Positions 7,414 to 15,712 are shown, numbered from the stretch's first letter. The stretch: 27,638 nucleotides of DNA from Geobacillus icigianus (GCF_000750005.1 NZ_JPYA01000047.1:1-27638); one strand, 5' to 3'. The notes: a model not told the origin generated them from the sequence alone. Numbers and translations are program-made.

Positions 7414-7795
7414 CCGAGTGTTATAAGTGAATACACCAACAAGATGCCACCGAGTGCCACTTCAAACCCTGAAATCGAATTCGCACGAATGTCTGCCATA
7501 CGATACTGGTCCAATAAGGACGGAGAACACCGTTTTCATCACTTTCCGTTTTTGTTTGAGCCATTTTTCTCCCATGCTTCCGATGGGCGGTGGTTCTGAT
7601 TTTTGCGAGATGGCGTCCAAAAAGCGATTTGGTACTCTTTTGCCCTTCACTACTGATGAATCTTTTGTCACCTAAGTTATAGGGATGAGGAACTGGAGTC
7701 ATGACGGTTTCAGCAGTCATTTTCATCACCGACCTCATAGGAAAACGCCATGTGGAAAAACACGAGCCGAACGTTTTTCAGCTGGTTTCCTTCGA

Positions 7796-7869
7796 TCAGG
7801 ATGACAGGATTTGAACCTGAGACCTCATGCATCCCATGCGTGTGCTCTACCAAGCTGAGCTACATCCCG
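7796..7869 (-). tRNA. tRNA-Pro (anticodon GGG), slightly degenerate
   Basis: Read on the minus strand, the 74 bases fold as a cloverleaf: acceptor CGGGATG/CATCCTG, D arm GCTCAGCTTGGTAGAGC, anticodon loop ATGGGAT (anticodon GGG, proline), T loop TTCAAAT, discriminator A. The CCA end is not encoded. There are irregular pairs: a C-A mismatch in the middle of the anticodon stem, T-T at the outer pair of the T stem, and a G-T second pair in the acceptor stem. It may be a functional minor tRNA or a decaying copy. A plausible minus-strand promoter (TTGTCC and TATTTA, 17-base spacer) lies just upstream. Confidence 0.75.
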
Positions 7870-7886
7870 GAGTGGCATGTCGGACA

Positions 7887-7915
7887 TAAATAATCAGACA
7901 AGAAAAACAGGACAA
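7887..7915 (-). promoter_or_regulatory. Candidate promoter of the tRNA gene
   Basis: On the minus strand TTGTCC (7915-7910) is followed after 17 bases by TATTTA (7892-7887). The predicted start is about 10 bases before the first base of the tRNA. Confidence 0.4.
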
Positions 7916-7996
7916 GATCAACGATTAATTTATCATTTTGCACAGTGCGTATCATTGAAGAACCAAACCAATGTCATGAGTATCGATTTTTGCTCG

Positions 7997-8014
7997 TTGT
8001 CAACAAATTGACAA
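7997..8014. promoter_or_regulatory. Inverted repeat TTGTCAA-N4-TTGACAA upstream of nosD
   Basis: This is a perfect 7-4-7 inverted repeat 63 bases before the nosD start. The geometry equals that of the redox regulator Rex site (TTGTGAA-N4-TTCACAA), with a symmetrical G/C exchange, and it is loosely like Fnr-type sites. Redox or anaerobic control of nos genes would make sense, but the regulator is a guess. Confidence 0.4.
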
Positions 8015-8076
8015 ATCAACTTCATTATTTTCACAAAATGGTTTGGTATTGTAAGTTCAAGAAGGGGGGGAGGAAG

Positions 8077-9339
8077 ATGAGAACGCTAGGGTGGATCTGT
8101 TTTTTTGTGTTTGTTTTGCCGTTATCTGTACATGCTAAAGAGATCCAAACTATCATTGATCAAACACCTGACTACGGGATTGTGAAAATGGCTAGCGGGG
8201 TCTATGATGAATCATTGATACTATCGAAACCGCTTACGTTAGAGGGAGTAGGGAGGGTGACGATCCGGTCGTGCCGTTTACCGGCTGTAGTTATTACTGG
8301 TCACCATGTTGTGTTGCGAAATATAATGATTCAACAGTGTAGGAGAGCTGAAAGCGCTGCACTAGTTGTAACGGGTCATGACCACATCATTGAATATGTA
8401 CAAATAGTTGCAGCCAAACGTGGTATACAACTGAATCAAGCAAGCAGAACATCTATTGCTCATTGTCTCATTCGAGGGACAAGACAAGATAACGGCATTG
8501 ACTTATGGGACTCATCCCAAAACATCATAAAATACAATACAATTAAGCAAGTAAAAGATGGGATCTACATAGAGAACAGCAATAAAAATGAAGTGAAAGC
8601 CAATTTTATTCATAATTCTCGGTACGGTATTCATGTCATGTTTTCGGACGATCTTATGATTAAGAGAAATTTATCTGAGCATAACCTCGCCGGTGCCATG
8701 ATAATGGGAACGAAGCGGACGGTGATTGAGCACAATTCATTTCGTCAAAACAATCGTCATGTCCATTCCCAGGGTCTTCTTTTATATAATGCGATGAAAA
8801 CAAGTGTTAAGAAAAATGTCATTGCTGCGAATCGTGTTGGCGTTTATGCTGAGAATGCTTACAATGTCCAACTTATAGGAAACTATTTTCTCCGCAATGC
8901 GATTGGGATGCAATGGAATATCTCGAAAAAAAATTATATAGCGGACAATTCATTTGTTGGTAATGTTTATGATGCACAGGCCATTCGATGCTTCAACAAT
9001 ACCATCATCCATAATTATTGGGATACTTCGTTGAAACTCGATCAAACAGGTCGCGGATTTAGCGCCATTCCGTATCGGGCTGATCCCTTTTTTTTGGCAC
9101 TGACGACAAATGTGCCTGAGTATCAGCTGTTTTTTCAAGCACCAGGCATGCTTGTTTTACAAAAACTATTGCGTAGTCCTGATGACGAAGTGATGATTGA
9201 TCATGCTCCGCGAATGAACGCGTTGAAAATTGAGCAAACACATCGTTTATCCACTGATCCATTAAACGTAAATAGGATGAGTCTGGTAATGATAGTTGGA
9301 AGCATTAGTCTACTAATTATGGGGAGGAAACGCGGATGA
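8077..9339 (+). CDS. nosD: NosD, copper-centre maturation protein of nitrous oxide reductase
   Basis: This 420-residue exported protein is expected to work with the NosF/NosY ABC machine in building the CuZ sulfide centre of nitrous oxide reductase. ATG 8077 follows a GGGGGGAGG site and gives a clean signal peptide (WICFFVFVLPLSVHA); an upstream in-frame start would spoil it. The body is a right-handed parallel beta-helix with recurring turns such as NIIKYNTIKQVKDGIYIENS, NEVKANFIHNSRYGIHVMFS and KKNVIAANRVGVYAENAYN, as in NosD/CASH-domain proteins. A membrane helix near the C terminus (SLVMIVGSISLLIMG) would anchor it. The stop overlaps the nosL start by ATGA. No nosZ is in the window. Family assignment rests on the fold plus the nosL-nosY-nosF context. 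Confidence 0.88.
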   Translation: MRTLGWICFFVFVLPLSVHAKEIQTIIDQTPDYGIVKMASGVYDESLILSKPLTLEGVGRVTIRSCRLPAVVITGHHVVLRNIMIQQCRRAESAALVVTGHDHIIEYVQIVAAKRGIQLNQASRTSIAHCLIRGTRQDNGIDLWDSSQNIIKYNTIKQVKDGIYIENSNKNEVKANFIHNSRYGIHVMFSDDLMIKRNLSEHNLAGAMIMGTKRTVIEHNSFRQNNRHVHSQGLLLYNAMKTSVKKNVIAANRVGVYAENAYNVQLIGNYFLRNAIGMQWNISKKNYIADNSFVGNVYDAQAIRCFNNTIIHNYWDTSLKLDQTGRGFSAIPYRADPFFLALTTNVPEYQLFFQAPGMLVLQKLLRSPDDEVMIDHAPRMNALKIEQTHRLSTDPLNVNRMSLVMIVGSISLLIMGRKRG

Positions 9340-9869
9340 GAAAAATATGGATTTTTTCTATATTGATGATCATGTTGTTCATGATGAGCGGTTGCAGTCA
9401 AAAAGCGAAACCAGTTGCGATTGATGAAAAAAATGATAAATGTGATACCTGTCATATGGAGGTAGGAAATAATTCGTTTGCGACAGAATTAGTGTTAAAA
9501 AACGGAAAAACGCTTAAGTTTGATGATATCGGTTGTATGTATGCATGGGTGAATGAACATAAAAAAGAAAAAATCAATACGATGTTTGTTCGAGATTACA
9601 AAACAAGCGCTTGGCTAGAAGCAGACAGCGCCACGTATGTATACGATAAAAACATTCACACGCCAATGGCTTATAATGTTATTTCATTTCAAGATGAAAA
9701 AGCGGCCAAACGGTTTATCCAAAACAATGGTGGTACGCTTCTTACGTATGATCAATTAGCGCATCATACATGGGAGAGAAATAAAGAGATGATGATGAAA
9801 ATGAAACACAAAAAAATGAAGCATGGAAAAAAGGAAATGAACAAACATGACAATCATATGGGCAACTGA
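9336..9869 (+). CDS. nosL: NosL, copper-delivery lipoprotein
   Basis: This 177-residue outer-surface lipoprotein has the lipobox MSGC with the anchor Cys at residue 20. The copper-site region has CDTCHMEVG, then KFDDIGCMYAW, then TPMAYNVISF, the typical order of NosL, which binds Cu(I) and supplies it to nitrous oxide reductase. Unusually, the last 26 or so residues are very rich in Met, His and Lys (MMMKMKHKKMKHGKKEMNKH), which looks like an added metal-binding tail. The gene starts inside the nosD stop (ATGA) with GGGGAGG upstream, and nosY follows after 36 bases. Confidence 0.9.
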   Translation: MRKIWIFSILMIMLFMMSGCSQKAKPVAIDEKNDKCDTCHMEVGNNSFATELVLKNGKTLKFDDIGCMYAWVNEHKKEKINTMFVRDYKTSAWLEADSATYVYDKNIHTPMAYNVISFQDEKAAKRFIQNNGGTLLTYDQLAHHTWERNKEMMMKMKHKKMKHGKKEMNKHDNHMGN

Positions 9870-9905
9870 GCGACAGTTGTCCTTTTTCTGTCGGGAGGAG
9901 ATAAA

Positions 9906-10715
9906 ATGAAAACGATCGCGCGGTTGGAGTGGCGGCTGGTCATGCGGCAACATTCCTCCTACGGATTCATTTTATTATGGGTCGTAGTACTGTCATTATT
10001 GTTTTTTATTGCACGAGATACTATAGATTTTGCTGGCTATACGAATATGACAGCAACGACTGCCAACATGATGCTTTATTTGTTGCCGCTATTTATGTTG
10101 ATTTCTGGTTCATTTACCATTGCGAGCGAGATCGAAAACGGACAATGGCGGTTGTTGCGAACGTATCCGTTGTCACCTGCGGCATATATAGCTGGAAAGT
10201 GGTTGGGGCAATGGTTTGGACAGATGATTTTATTTACGCTTAGTTTTGGCCTGAGTTTGATGTTTAGCCTATCGACGGGTGTGGCGTTACCGATGAAATG
10301 GATCATTGTGTTATATCGTTTTTCATCGGCTTTGATTGCCTTTTTTCTTATGATTGGCTTAGCGGTCGGTTCATTCGTTTCGACTCGATGGCAGGCGTTG
10401 ATCGTCTCTGTTAGCATTTGGTTTTTATTTGTTATGATCTGGCCAACAATGTTGATTGCCGTGTTGAATGTCGTTCCTTATCCGTTTATTGCTCCTTTGT
10501 TAAAAAGTGTAACGCTTTTGAATCCGGCGGAAGTAGTACGAGTAGCCTTTGTCGTACAAATGGGAGGAAGCGCTGTTTTTGGACAAGTGTATGATCATTT
10601 ACTTGGGCAATGGCAGAAGCCATTCGGTTTCATTTTGTTGGTGTATGCCACGATCTATGGTAGTGCAATATGGCTTATTGCCGCGAAGCAATTGGCAAGG
10701 AGGAGATCGATATAA
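9906..10715 (+). CDS. nosY: NosY, ABC-2 type permease
   Basis: This 269-residue integral membrane protein has about six hydrophobic helices (FILLWVVVLSLLFFIARD, MMLYLLPLFMLISGSFTIA, LIAFFLMIGLAVGSFVS, LIVSVSIWFLFVMIWPTMLI, FILLVYATIYGSAIWLIA). The ABC-2 motif SEIENGQWRLLRTYPLSPAA is followed by YIAGKWLGQ. It pairs with NosF, and the complex is thought to serve NosD in maturing nitrous oxide reductase. TCGGGAGGAG lies just before the start. Its stop codon shares one base with the nosF start (TAATG), implying coupled translation. Confidence 0.88.
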   Translation: MKTIARLEWRLVMRQHSSYGFILLWVVVLSLLFFIARDTIDFAGYTNMTATTANMMLYLLPLFMLISGSFTIASEIENGQWRLLRTYPLSPAAYIAGKWLGQWFGQMILFTLSFGLSLMFSLSTGVALPMKWIIVLYRFSSALIAFFLMIGLAVGSFVSTRWQALIVSVSIWFLFVMIWPTMLIAVLNVVPYPFIAPLLKSVTLLNPAEVVRVAFVVQMGGSAVFGQVYDHLLGQWQKPFGFILLVYATIYGSAIWLIAAKQLARRRSI

Positions 10716-11416
10716 TGGGACTGAAGGTAGGAAAAGTGACGAAAAAATATAAGCAGAAACTAGCGCTTCTGTCCGTATCGCTTCAAGTGGATCGAGGGGA
10801 ATGCTTGGTGTTGTGTGGAGGAAATGGGGCCGGAAAAAGCACGCTCCTTCAGATTTTAGCAGGTGTGCTTTCTCCGACCACCGGTACGGTAACGCTTGAT
10901 GGAGTATCACTACACGAACATCGCGAAGCGTATATTTCACAAATCGGATATATGCCTGATGATTTTCATGCTCGACCAATGATAACCGTGCAAGAGTTTT
11001 TGGCTTTTTATGCGTCATTGCGGAACGCTTCAGCAGCACAGGTGGAAGAAATACTGCATGACATAGGGCTAGAAAAACATAAAAAAGAATGGATCAAGCA
11101 GTTATCAAAAGGAATGAGACAGCGCTTATTATTGGGACAAGCGTTGTTAGGAGAGCCAACGCTTCTGCTCCTTGATGAGCCGACAAACGGTCTTGACCCG
11201 TTTTGGATCGATCAGTTTATCGATATGTTGAAGAACAGAAAGAAGAAGGGAGGGATCATCGTGTTTTCAACACATATGATGGACGTGGCCGCTGAAGTAG
11301 GTGATCACATATTGTTTATGAAAAATGGTGAGATTGTAAAACAAATCGATACCAGTCACATCTGTGACAAGGAGAAAATGATAGTGCAACTTTTAAACTG
11401 GCATCGGAAGATCTAG
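10715..11416 (+). CDS. nosF: NosF, ABC transporter ATPase
   Basis: This 233-residue cytoplasmic ATPase energises NosY. Visible motifs are Walker A GGNGAGKST (about residue 38), the signature LSKGMRQRLLLGQALL, Walker B LLLLDEPTNGLD and the switch His in VFSTHMMD. The start at 10715 follows AAGGAGGAG and overlaps the nosY stop by one base. The TAG stop lies inside the end of a dispersed repeat (CTAGGAGG starting at 11413), so insertion of the repeat may have replaced the original last codons. The ATPase core is complete, so function may be kept. Confidence 0.88.
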   Translation: MGLKVGKVTKKYKQKLALLSVSLQVDRGECLVLCGGNGAGKSTLLQILAGVLSPTTGTVTLDGVSLHEHREAYISQIGYMPDDFHARPMITVQEFLAFYASLRNASAAQVEEILHDIGLEKHKKEWIKQLSKGMRQRLLLGQALLGEPTLLLLDEPTNGLDPFWIDQFIDMLKNRKKKGGIIVFSTHMMDVAAEVGDHILFMKNGEIVKQIDTSHICDKEKMIVQLLNWHRKI

Positions 11417-11684
11417 GAGGCTGGTGAAAACGGTTGTTTCTGTTGAGCAATGGGGGATCGTTTGAAAGGAGATCCTAAGGCGACGAGGTTTTTCTATTGG
11501 AGAAACGGACTTGACAACAAGCGGCTTGCTCCCTTAAATCACCGACCTCCTAGGAGGCTGGTGATTTAATCTTGGATCCAGCTCTGCAATGTCACTTCTC
11601 AACTAGAAAAACCTTGGTGCATTCTGCTTTTCGCATGTTCTCCCATTGATGAAGGAACTCAGCTGTTTTTCCCCGCCCTTCTAG
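11413..11684. repeat. Paired dispersed repeat: unit A (11413-11553, +) and unit A' (11550-11684, -)
   Basis: Unit A begins CTAGGAGGCTGGTGAAAA and ends TCACCGACCTCCTAG, inverted ends around a core containing GTTGAGCAATGGGGGATCG. It matches 21414-21549 directly and 1535-1673 reversed. Unit A' shares the central CCTCCTAGGAGG junction and runs to TTTTTCCCCGCCCTTCTAG. Its reverse complement matches 21546-21681. The stretch 11417-11971 has no gene; it holds this pair, the B element at 11732-11810 and the leader of the next gene. Confidence 0.8.
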
Positions 11685-11731
11685 CAATTGAGTGATGTAC
11701 CGGTCAACGGGTTTATATCGATTGGCTCACG

Positions 11732-11810
11732 AAAAAGGTCCATGGACAGCGTGATCTGCCCTCCACCCGGGGATGAAAATCTGGCGCCAGTGTGGCATTT
11801 TCACGAAAAA
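11732..11810 (+). repeat. Dispersed double-hairpin repeat B, copy 1
   Basis: The order is CATGGACAGC, TGATCTGCCCTCCACCCG, GGGATGAAAATCTGGCGCC and GTGTGGCATTTTCAC. Copies lie at 16865-16937 (same strand) and 21288-21364 (opposite strand). Two inverted repeats are kept: the CAG...CTG arm (best seen as GGGCAG/CTGCCC in copy 3) and GATGAAAAT/ATTTTCA. Confidence 0.7.
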
Positions 11811-11971
11811 CATGGTTTTTATCATTTTCTCATGAAAGATTAACGCAATCGGAATCAATCTTACTAGATATTTTTAAGTCATTCATGCTATACAAGAGGA
11901 TGTATCGCAGCCCGAATGGTTACGTAGAGCCATTCAAAGTATTTTGGCCGGAAAAGGGAGTGAAACTCTAG

Positions 11972-14900
11972 GTGAGAAAGAACATGCATCCTCAAGACGT
12001 GGTGTCTCCATTTATTTTTTATGATGCGAAAGGAAGAAGGAAAGTAATCGTTAAGGCCGTGCTTTTTGTGAGCATCATCGTTACTGTCGTTGTTTTCTAC
12101 GCTTTCTTTCGCAGCATTTTTTCGCCCATCCATCTTCCATATGAAAATGTCTTTCCAACAACTACTAAAAAAATGATTTCGTCAGATGAAAAGATTGGTG
12201 ATTGGCAATTACAAGAAGAATTAAAACTAGACAAAAACCGTAATTATCACCATTGGAAACAGTGGAAACAAAACGCAGATCATAGTAAACCTAATGAAGT
12301 TTACGGATTTTACGTTAATTGGGATGAAAATAGCACGTCTTCGTTAAAAGATCACATCCGTTCGTTAACAGTGTTAGTTCCTGAATGGTATCATTTGAAT
12401 CGAGATCTTACAATTACTAGCGAAAAGAGAGCGGATATTGTCAAACTAGCCAAAGATCATCATGTCAAAATTGTTCCTTTAATTAATAATTTTACTGCCG
12501 AAAGTGCAGGGCCAGATAGTTCTATCGTAGATCGATTGTTGCGAGCCCCTGCTGATCAGCAAAAACAAGTTATCGCGAATTTAGAGAAACAAATTGAGGA
12601 CAATCACTTCGCAGGTGTAAATATTGACTTTGAATCCATCCCTGTACAAGATCGACAAGCATTGACAAAGTTTATGAAGGAGCTTGCTTTTGCGTTTCAT
12701 CAACACCGTTTGCTTGTAACGCAAGATGTGCCGGCCGATGACCGTGCTTTTGATTACCGCGCTTTGTCTAAAGAAGTAGACCGCCTCATTGTCATGATGT
12801 ATGACGAACATTATACAGGAGGAGACCCAGGTCCAATCGCTTCTATCGGATGGTTTCAACATACGCTCGAACATTTACCCATCCCTCCGGAAAAGCGAAT
12901 TATTGCTCTTGGAAACTACGGATATGACTGGACAATTGGCGGCAAAACTCCAGCGGTGTCGCTCACCTTTTCTGATATTATGGATATCGCCGGTGATGGA
13001 GATTTAAAAATTAAATGGGATAAACTGAGTGAAAACCCGTATATTGAGTATGAAAATGGAAAGGACAAGCATATCGTCTGGTTTTTAGATAGCGTGACTT
13101 TTTATAATGAAATGAAGCTAGCGTCTGAGAACGGCACAAGAGGATTTGCGCTTTGGAGAATGGGGGCAGAGGATCCAACTGTGTGGGAATTGTTAAAGAA
13201 CGGTGTAAAAAAAATCAGTCTGCTACACACAATTCCTAGCACGGATCGGGTCGCTTATTCCGGAAAAGGGGAAATATTAAGAGTCGTTCATGTGGGGCGA
13301 AATGGCTCAAGAGAATTTCATCTGGATCCAAGCGGGAATCTTACTGATGAAAGATATCAGTCATTTCCATTATCCTATGATGTTGAGCGATATGGGCAAC
13401 CAAAAGAGAAAAAAGTAGTCTTAACATTTGATGACGGTCCAAATCCTAAGTACACGCCGGAAATTCTCGACATTCTGAAACAGTTTCATGTAAAAGCTGA
13501 CTTTTTTGTCGTTGGAGAAAATGCTGGAGAATATCCCGATATAATGAAAAGGATGTATAACGAGGGGCACGAGATAGGTAATCATACGTTCACACATCCG
13601 AACATTGCTGAGACGTCTCCGCTGCGTACAAAGCTAGAGCTAAACGCAACCCAGCGGCTTATCCAAGAAGTGACGGGCCATTCTACGGTGTTGTTTCGGC
13701 CGCCGTATGAAGCGGATGCAGAGCCTTATTTAGCGAGTGAAATACTGCCGATTTTGCGTGCCCAAAAGATGAATTATATTATGGTTGGGGAAAAAGTAGA
13801 TCCGCAAGATTGGACCCGGCCAGCTGTGAAAGAAATAGTGAAGCGTGTGGTCACTCCGATATTGCGTGGAGAAGGAAATGTTATTCTTCTTCATGATGCA
13901 GGAGGGGACCGGACTCGTACAGTGGAAGCACTGCCAATCATTATAAAAACGCTCAGAGAGCATGGATATCGCTTTGTCACTATTGCTGGGCTATTAGGAA
14001 AAAAACGCGACGATGTAATGCCGAGTGTGTATTCTTATGATGCATTATGGCTACCGTATGATCGAGCTGTTTTTTCCGGAATGGAGTATTTTACAAAGAT
14101 AGTAACAATTATCTTTTACGTTACTATTGGATTAGGGATTTTTCGTTTGTTATTTTTCATGTATTTTTCGTTTAAACAAAAAAGAAGGAGTCAATCTCAC
14201 TCCATAACAGATGATCAGCCTTTGGTCAGTGTTGTCATAGCAGCGTATAACGAAGAAAAAGTAATAGGCAATGCAATCCATTCGATACTGGCCAGCGACT
14301 ACCCGTCCTTAGAAGTGATTGTAGTGGATGATGGTTCACGCGACAACACCGCTAAAGTTGTCGGAGCAATTGGTCGTAAGTATCCGAATGTCCACTTAAT
14401 TCAAAAAGAAAACGGCGGAAAAGCATCTGCGATCAACCGAGGATTTCTAGAAGCACGTGGAGATATTATCGTTTCATTAGATGCGGATACAATTCTTGCG
14501 CCTAATGCGATTTCGTTGATGGTCCGTCACTTTGCCGATCCTCATGTTGCCGCCGTTTCTGGAAACGTAAAAGTGGGAAATCGGCGCAAACTACTTACTG
14601 TATGGCAACATATTGAATATGTTACGGGCTTTAATTTAGAACGCAGGGCATTTGATGAGTTAAACTGTATTACTGTTGTGCCGGGTGCCATTGGAGCATG
14701 GAGAAAACAGCTAGTGAAACAAGTAGGATATGTAAGTGAAGATACATTAGCAGAAGATACAGATTTGACATTAACCCTTTTGCGTCAAGGATATCGAATT
14801 GTTTATGAAGACCAAGCATACGGCTATACTGAGTCTCCAGAAGATGTAAAAAGTTTAGTTAAACAGCGATACCGCTGGTCGTATGGTACGTTGCAGTGCT

Positions 14901-15313
14901 TATGGAAGCATCGAAAAGCGCTGTTTAATCCAAAGCATAAATCGTTAGGATTTATCGCTTTACCGAATATGTGGATATTCCAATTTTTGTCGCAGTCTGT
15001 CTCTCCCTTCGTTGATTTATTGATGGTGATTAGTTTGCTTAGTAACCATCCGTTCAAAGTATTAGGATTTTATCTTCTATTTGTAGCCATAGACTTGTTT
15101 GCTTCGCTTTTTGCTTTTTCGTTAGAAAAAGAAAATCCCAAGCCGCTGCTTTGGTTGGTAGTGCAACGGTTTATTTACCGTCAGATAATGACATATGTTG
15201 TCATAAAATCCATTCTGTCAGCCATTCAAGGTGTTGAGGTAGGGTGGAATAAGCTAAAACGATTCGGTAGTGTTGAACGATCGATTAGTCAAAACAAAAC
15301 ATCGATCTCTTAG
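11972..15313 (+). CDS. Three-domain membrane glycan enzyme: GH18 hydrolase-like, NodB deacetylase and GT2 synthase
   Basis: This 1113-residue fusion protein likely makes, trims and deacetylates a beta-linked surface polysaccharide. Residues 24-46 are a first membrane helix. Residues 105-415 form a GH18-like barrel with the motif FAGVNIDFES (acid Glu at 221) and MMYDEHYTGGDPG. Residues 478-676 form a NodB deacetylase with TFDDGP (485-490), HEIGNHTFTHP, RPPYEAD and LLHDAGG, so the metal ligands are present. A helix at 708-733 leads back into the cell. Residues 750-980 form a GT2 synthase with VVDDGS, DAD (837-839), EDTD (928-931) and QRYRW (965-969). C-terminal helices follow from about 990 to 1085. 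The start is GTG 11972 after GGGAG, or ATG 11984 after AGGTGAG. The gene stands alone and is AT-richer than its neighbours. The product may resemble poly-N-acetylglucosamine. Confidence 0.88.
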   Translation: MRKNMHPQDVVSPFIFYDAKGRRKVIVKAVLFVSIIVTVVVFYAFFRSIFSPIHLPYENVFPTTTKKMISSDEKIGDWQLQEELKLDKNRNYHHWKQWKQNADHSKPNEVYGFYVNWDENSTSSLKDHIRSLTVLVPEWYHLNRDLTITSEKRADIVKLAKDHHVKIVPLINNFTAESAGPDSSIVDRLLRAPADQQKQVIANLEKQIEDNHFAGVNIDFESIPVQDRQALTKFMKELAFAFHQHRLLVTQDVPADDRAFDYRALSKEVDRLIVMMYDEHYTGGDPGPIASIGWFQHTLEHLPIPPEKRIIALGNYGYDWTIGGKTPAVSLTFSDIMDIAGDGDLKIKWDKLSENPYIEYENGKDKHIVWFLDSVTFYNEMKLASENGTRGFALWRMGAEDPTVWELLKNGVKKISLLHTIPSTDRVAYSGKGEILRVVHVGRNGSREFHLDPSGNLTDERYQSFPLSYDVERYGQPKEKKVVLTFDDGPNPKYTPEILDILKQFHVKADFFVVGENAGEYPDIMKRMYNEGHEIGNHTFTHPNIAETSPLRTKLELNATQRLIQEVTGHSTVLFRPPYEADAEPYLASEILPILRAQKMNYIMVGEKVDPQDWTRPAVKEIVKRVVTPILRGEGNVILLHDAGGDRTRTVEALPIIIKTLREHGYRFVTIAGLLGKKRDDVMPSVYSYDALWLPYDRAVFSGMEYFTKIVTIIFYVTIGLGIFRLLFFMYFSFKQKRRSQSHSITDDQPLVSVVIAAYNEEKVIGNAIHSILASDYPSLEVIVVDDGSRDNTAKVVGAIGRKYPNVHLIQKENGGKASAINRGFLEARGDIIVSLDADTILAPNAISLMVRHFADPHVAAVSGNVKVGNRRKLLTVWQHIEYVTGFNLERRAFDELNCITVVPGAIGAWRKQLVKQVGYVSEDTLAEDTDLTLTLLRQGYRIVYEDQAYGYTESPEDVKSLVKQRYRWSYGTLQCLWKHRKALFNPKHKSLGFIALPNMWIFQFLSQSVSPFVDLLMVISLLSNHPFKVLGFYLLFVAIDLFASLFAFSLEKENPKPLLWLVVQRFIYRQIMTYVVIKSILSAIQGVEVGWNKLKRFGSVERSISQNKTSIS

Positions 15314-15332
15314 ATTAGTAATGATTACTGCG

Positions 15333-15385
15333 AGGCCGAGCCATAGGAAAAGCTGTGAACAGGCTTTCTGTGGCTTGGCCGTTTT
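15333..15385 (+). terminator. Terminator of the glycan enzyme gene
   Basis: A long imperfect stem is formed by AGGCCGAGCCATAGG and CTGTGGCTTGGCCG, followed by TTTT. It begins about 20 bases after the stop codon. Confidence 0.65.
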
Positions 15386-15394
15386 CGAATGCTC

Positions 15395-15660
15395 CTAGTG
15401 GAGGTGAATCGAAACGGCCGATGAAAAACCGCTGATTCCCTTCATCCATGGGAGAATCAATCAGTAAAAAGCAGGATCGATGCAGCAAGGCTTGTCTCAT
15501 AAGTTCGGTGAAAAACGGCTGCCACGAGCAACTCAGCGGCATTTCGCCAAAAAAAGAAGGCTGATGTCGCCGGTCTTTTCTAACTGAGAAATAGATCGAC
15601 ATCATGAAAAACGTTTTTTGTCAAGTACATTTTGCCCTAAATCACCAACGTTCTAAGACA
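15395..15660. repeat. Degenerate A/A'-type repeats before lacI
   Basis: CTCCTAGTGGAGGTGAATC, then ACCGCTGATTCCCTTCATCC and AAGCAGGATCGATGCAGCAAGG, match the A' copy at 6085-6215 in the same orientation. The end TAAATCACCAACGTTCTAAG resembles the A right end (AAATCACCGACCTCCTAG). Both are diverged. The gap 15314-15746 holds the terminator, these repeats and the lacI promoter, and no gene. Confidence 0.55.
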
Positions 15661-15677
15661 GATGGAAAAAACAATGC

Positions 15678-15707
15678 TTGACAACCAACCGGCCTTTTCG
15701 ATACGAT
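15678..15707 (+). promoter_or_regulatory. lacI-type regulator promoter
   Basis: A perfect TTGACA at 15678-15683 is followed after 18 bases by TACGAT at 15702-15707. The operator at 15713-15726 covers the predicted start site. Confidence 0.6.
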
Positions 15708-15712
15708 GGAGA

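Larger units (their letters stand above)
6871..7795. other. About 0.9 kb with no convincing gene
   Basis: This stretch contains a segment shared with 26561-26605 (at 6994-7038), a hairpin at 7074-7125 and a perfect 28-base palindrome at 7386-7413. Short open frames on the minus strand between 7421 and 7738 have no ribosome binding site and match nothing I recognise. It may be the decayed remains of lost genes between the importer and the nos genes. Confidence 0.5.

Noticed and set aside
7421..7738. Two overlapping minus-strand open frames of 69 and 105 codons
   Set aside because: They lack ribosome binding sites, overlap each other and match no family I know. They could be a frameshifted old transposase, but I cannot support it.
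7796..7869. tRNA as attachment site of a nos island
   Set aside because: The nos genes lie on the 5' side of the tRNA, whereas integration normally uses the 3' end. No duplicated tRNA end or integrase is seen.
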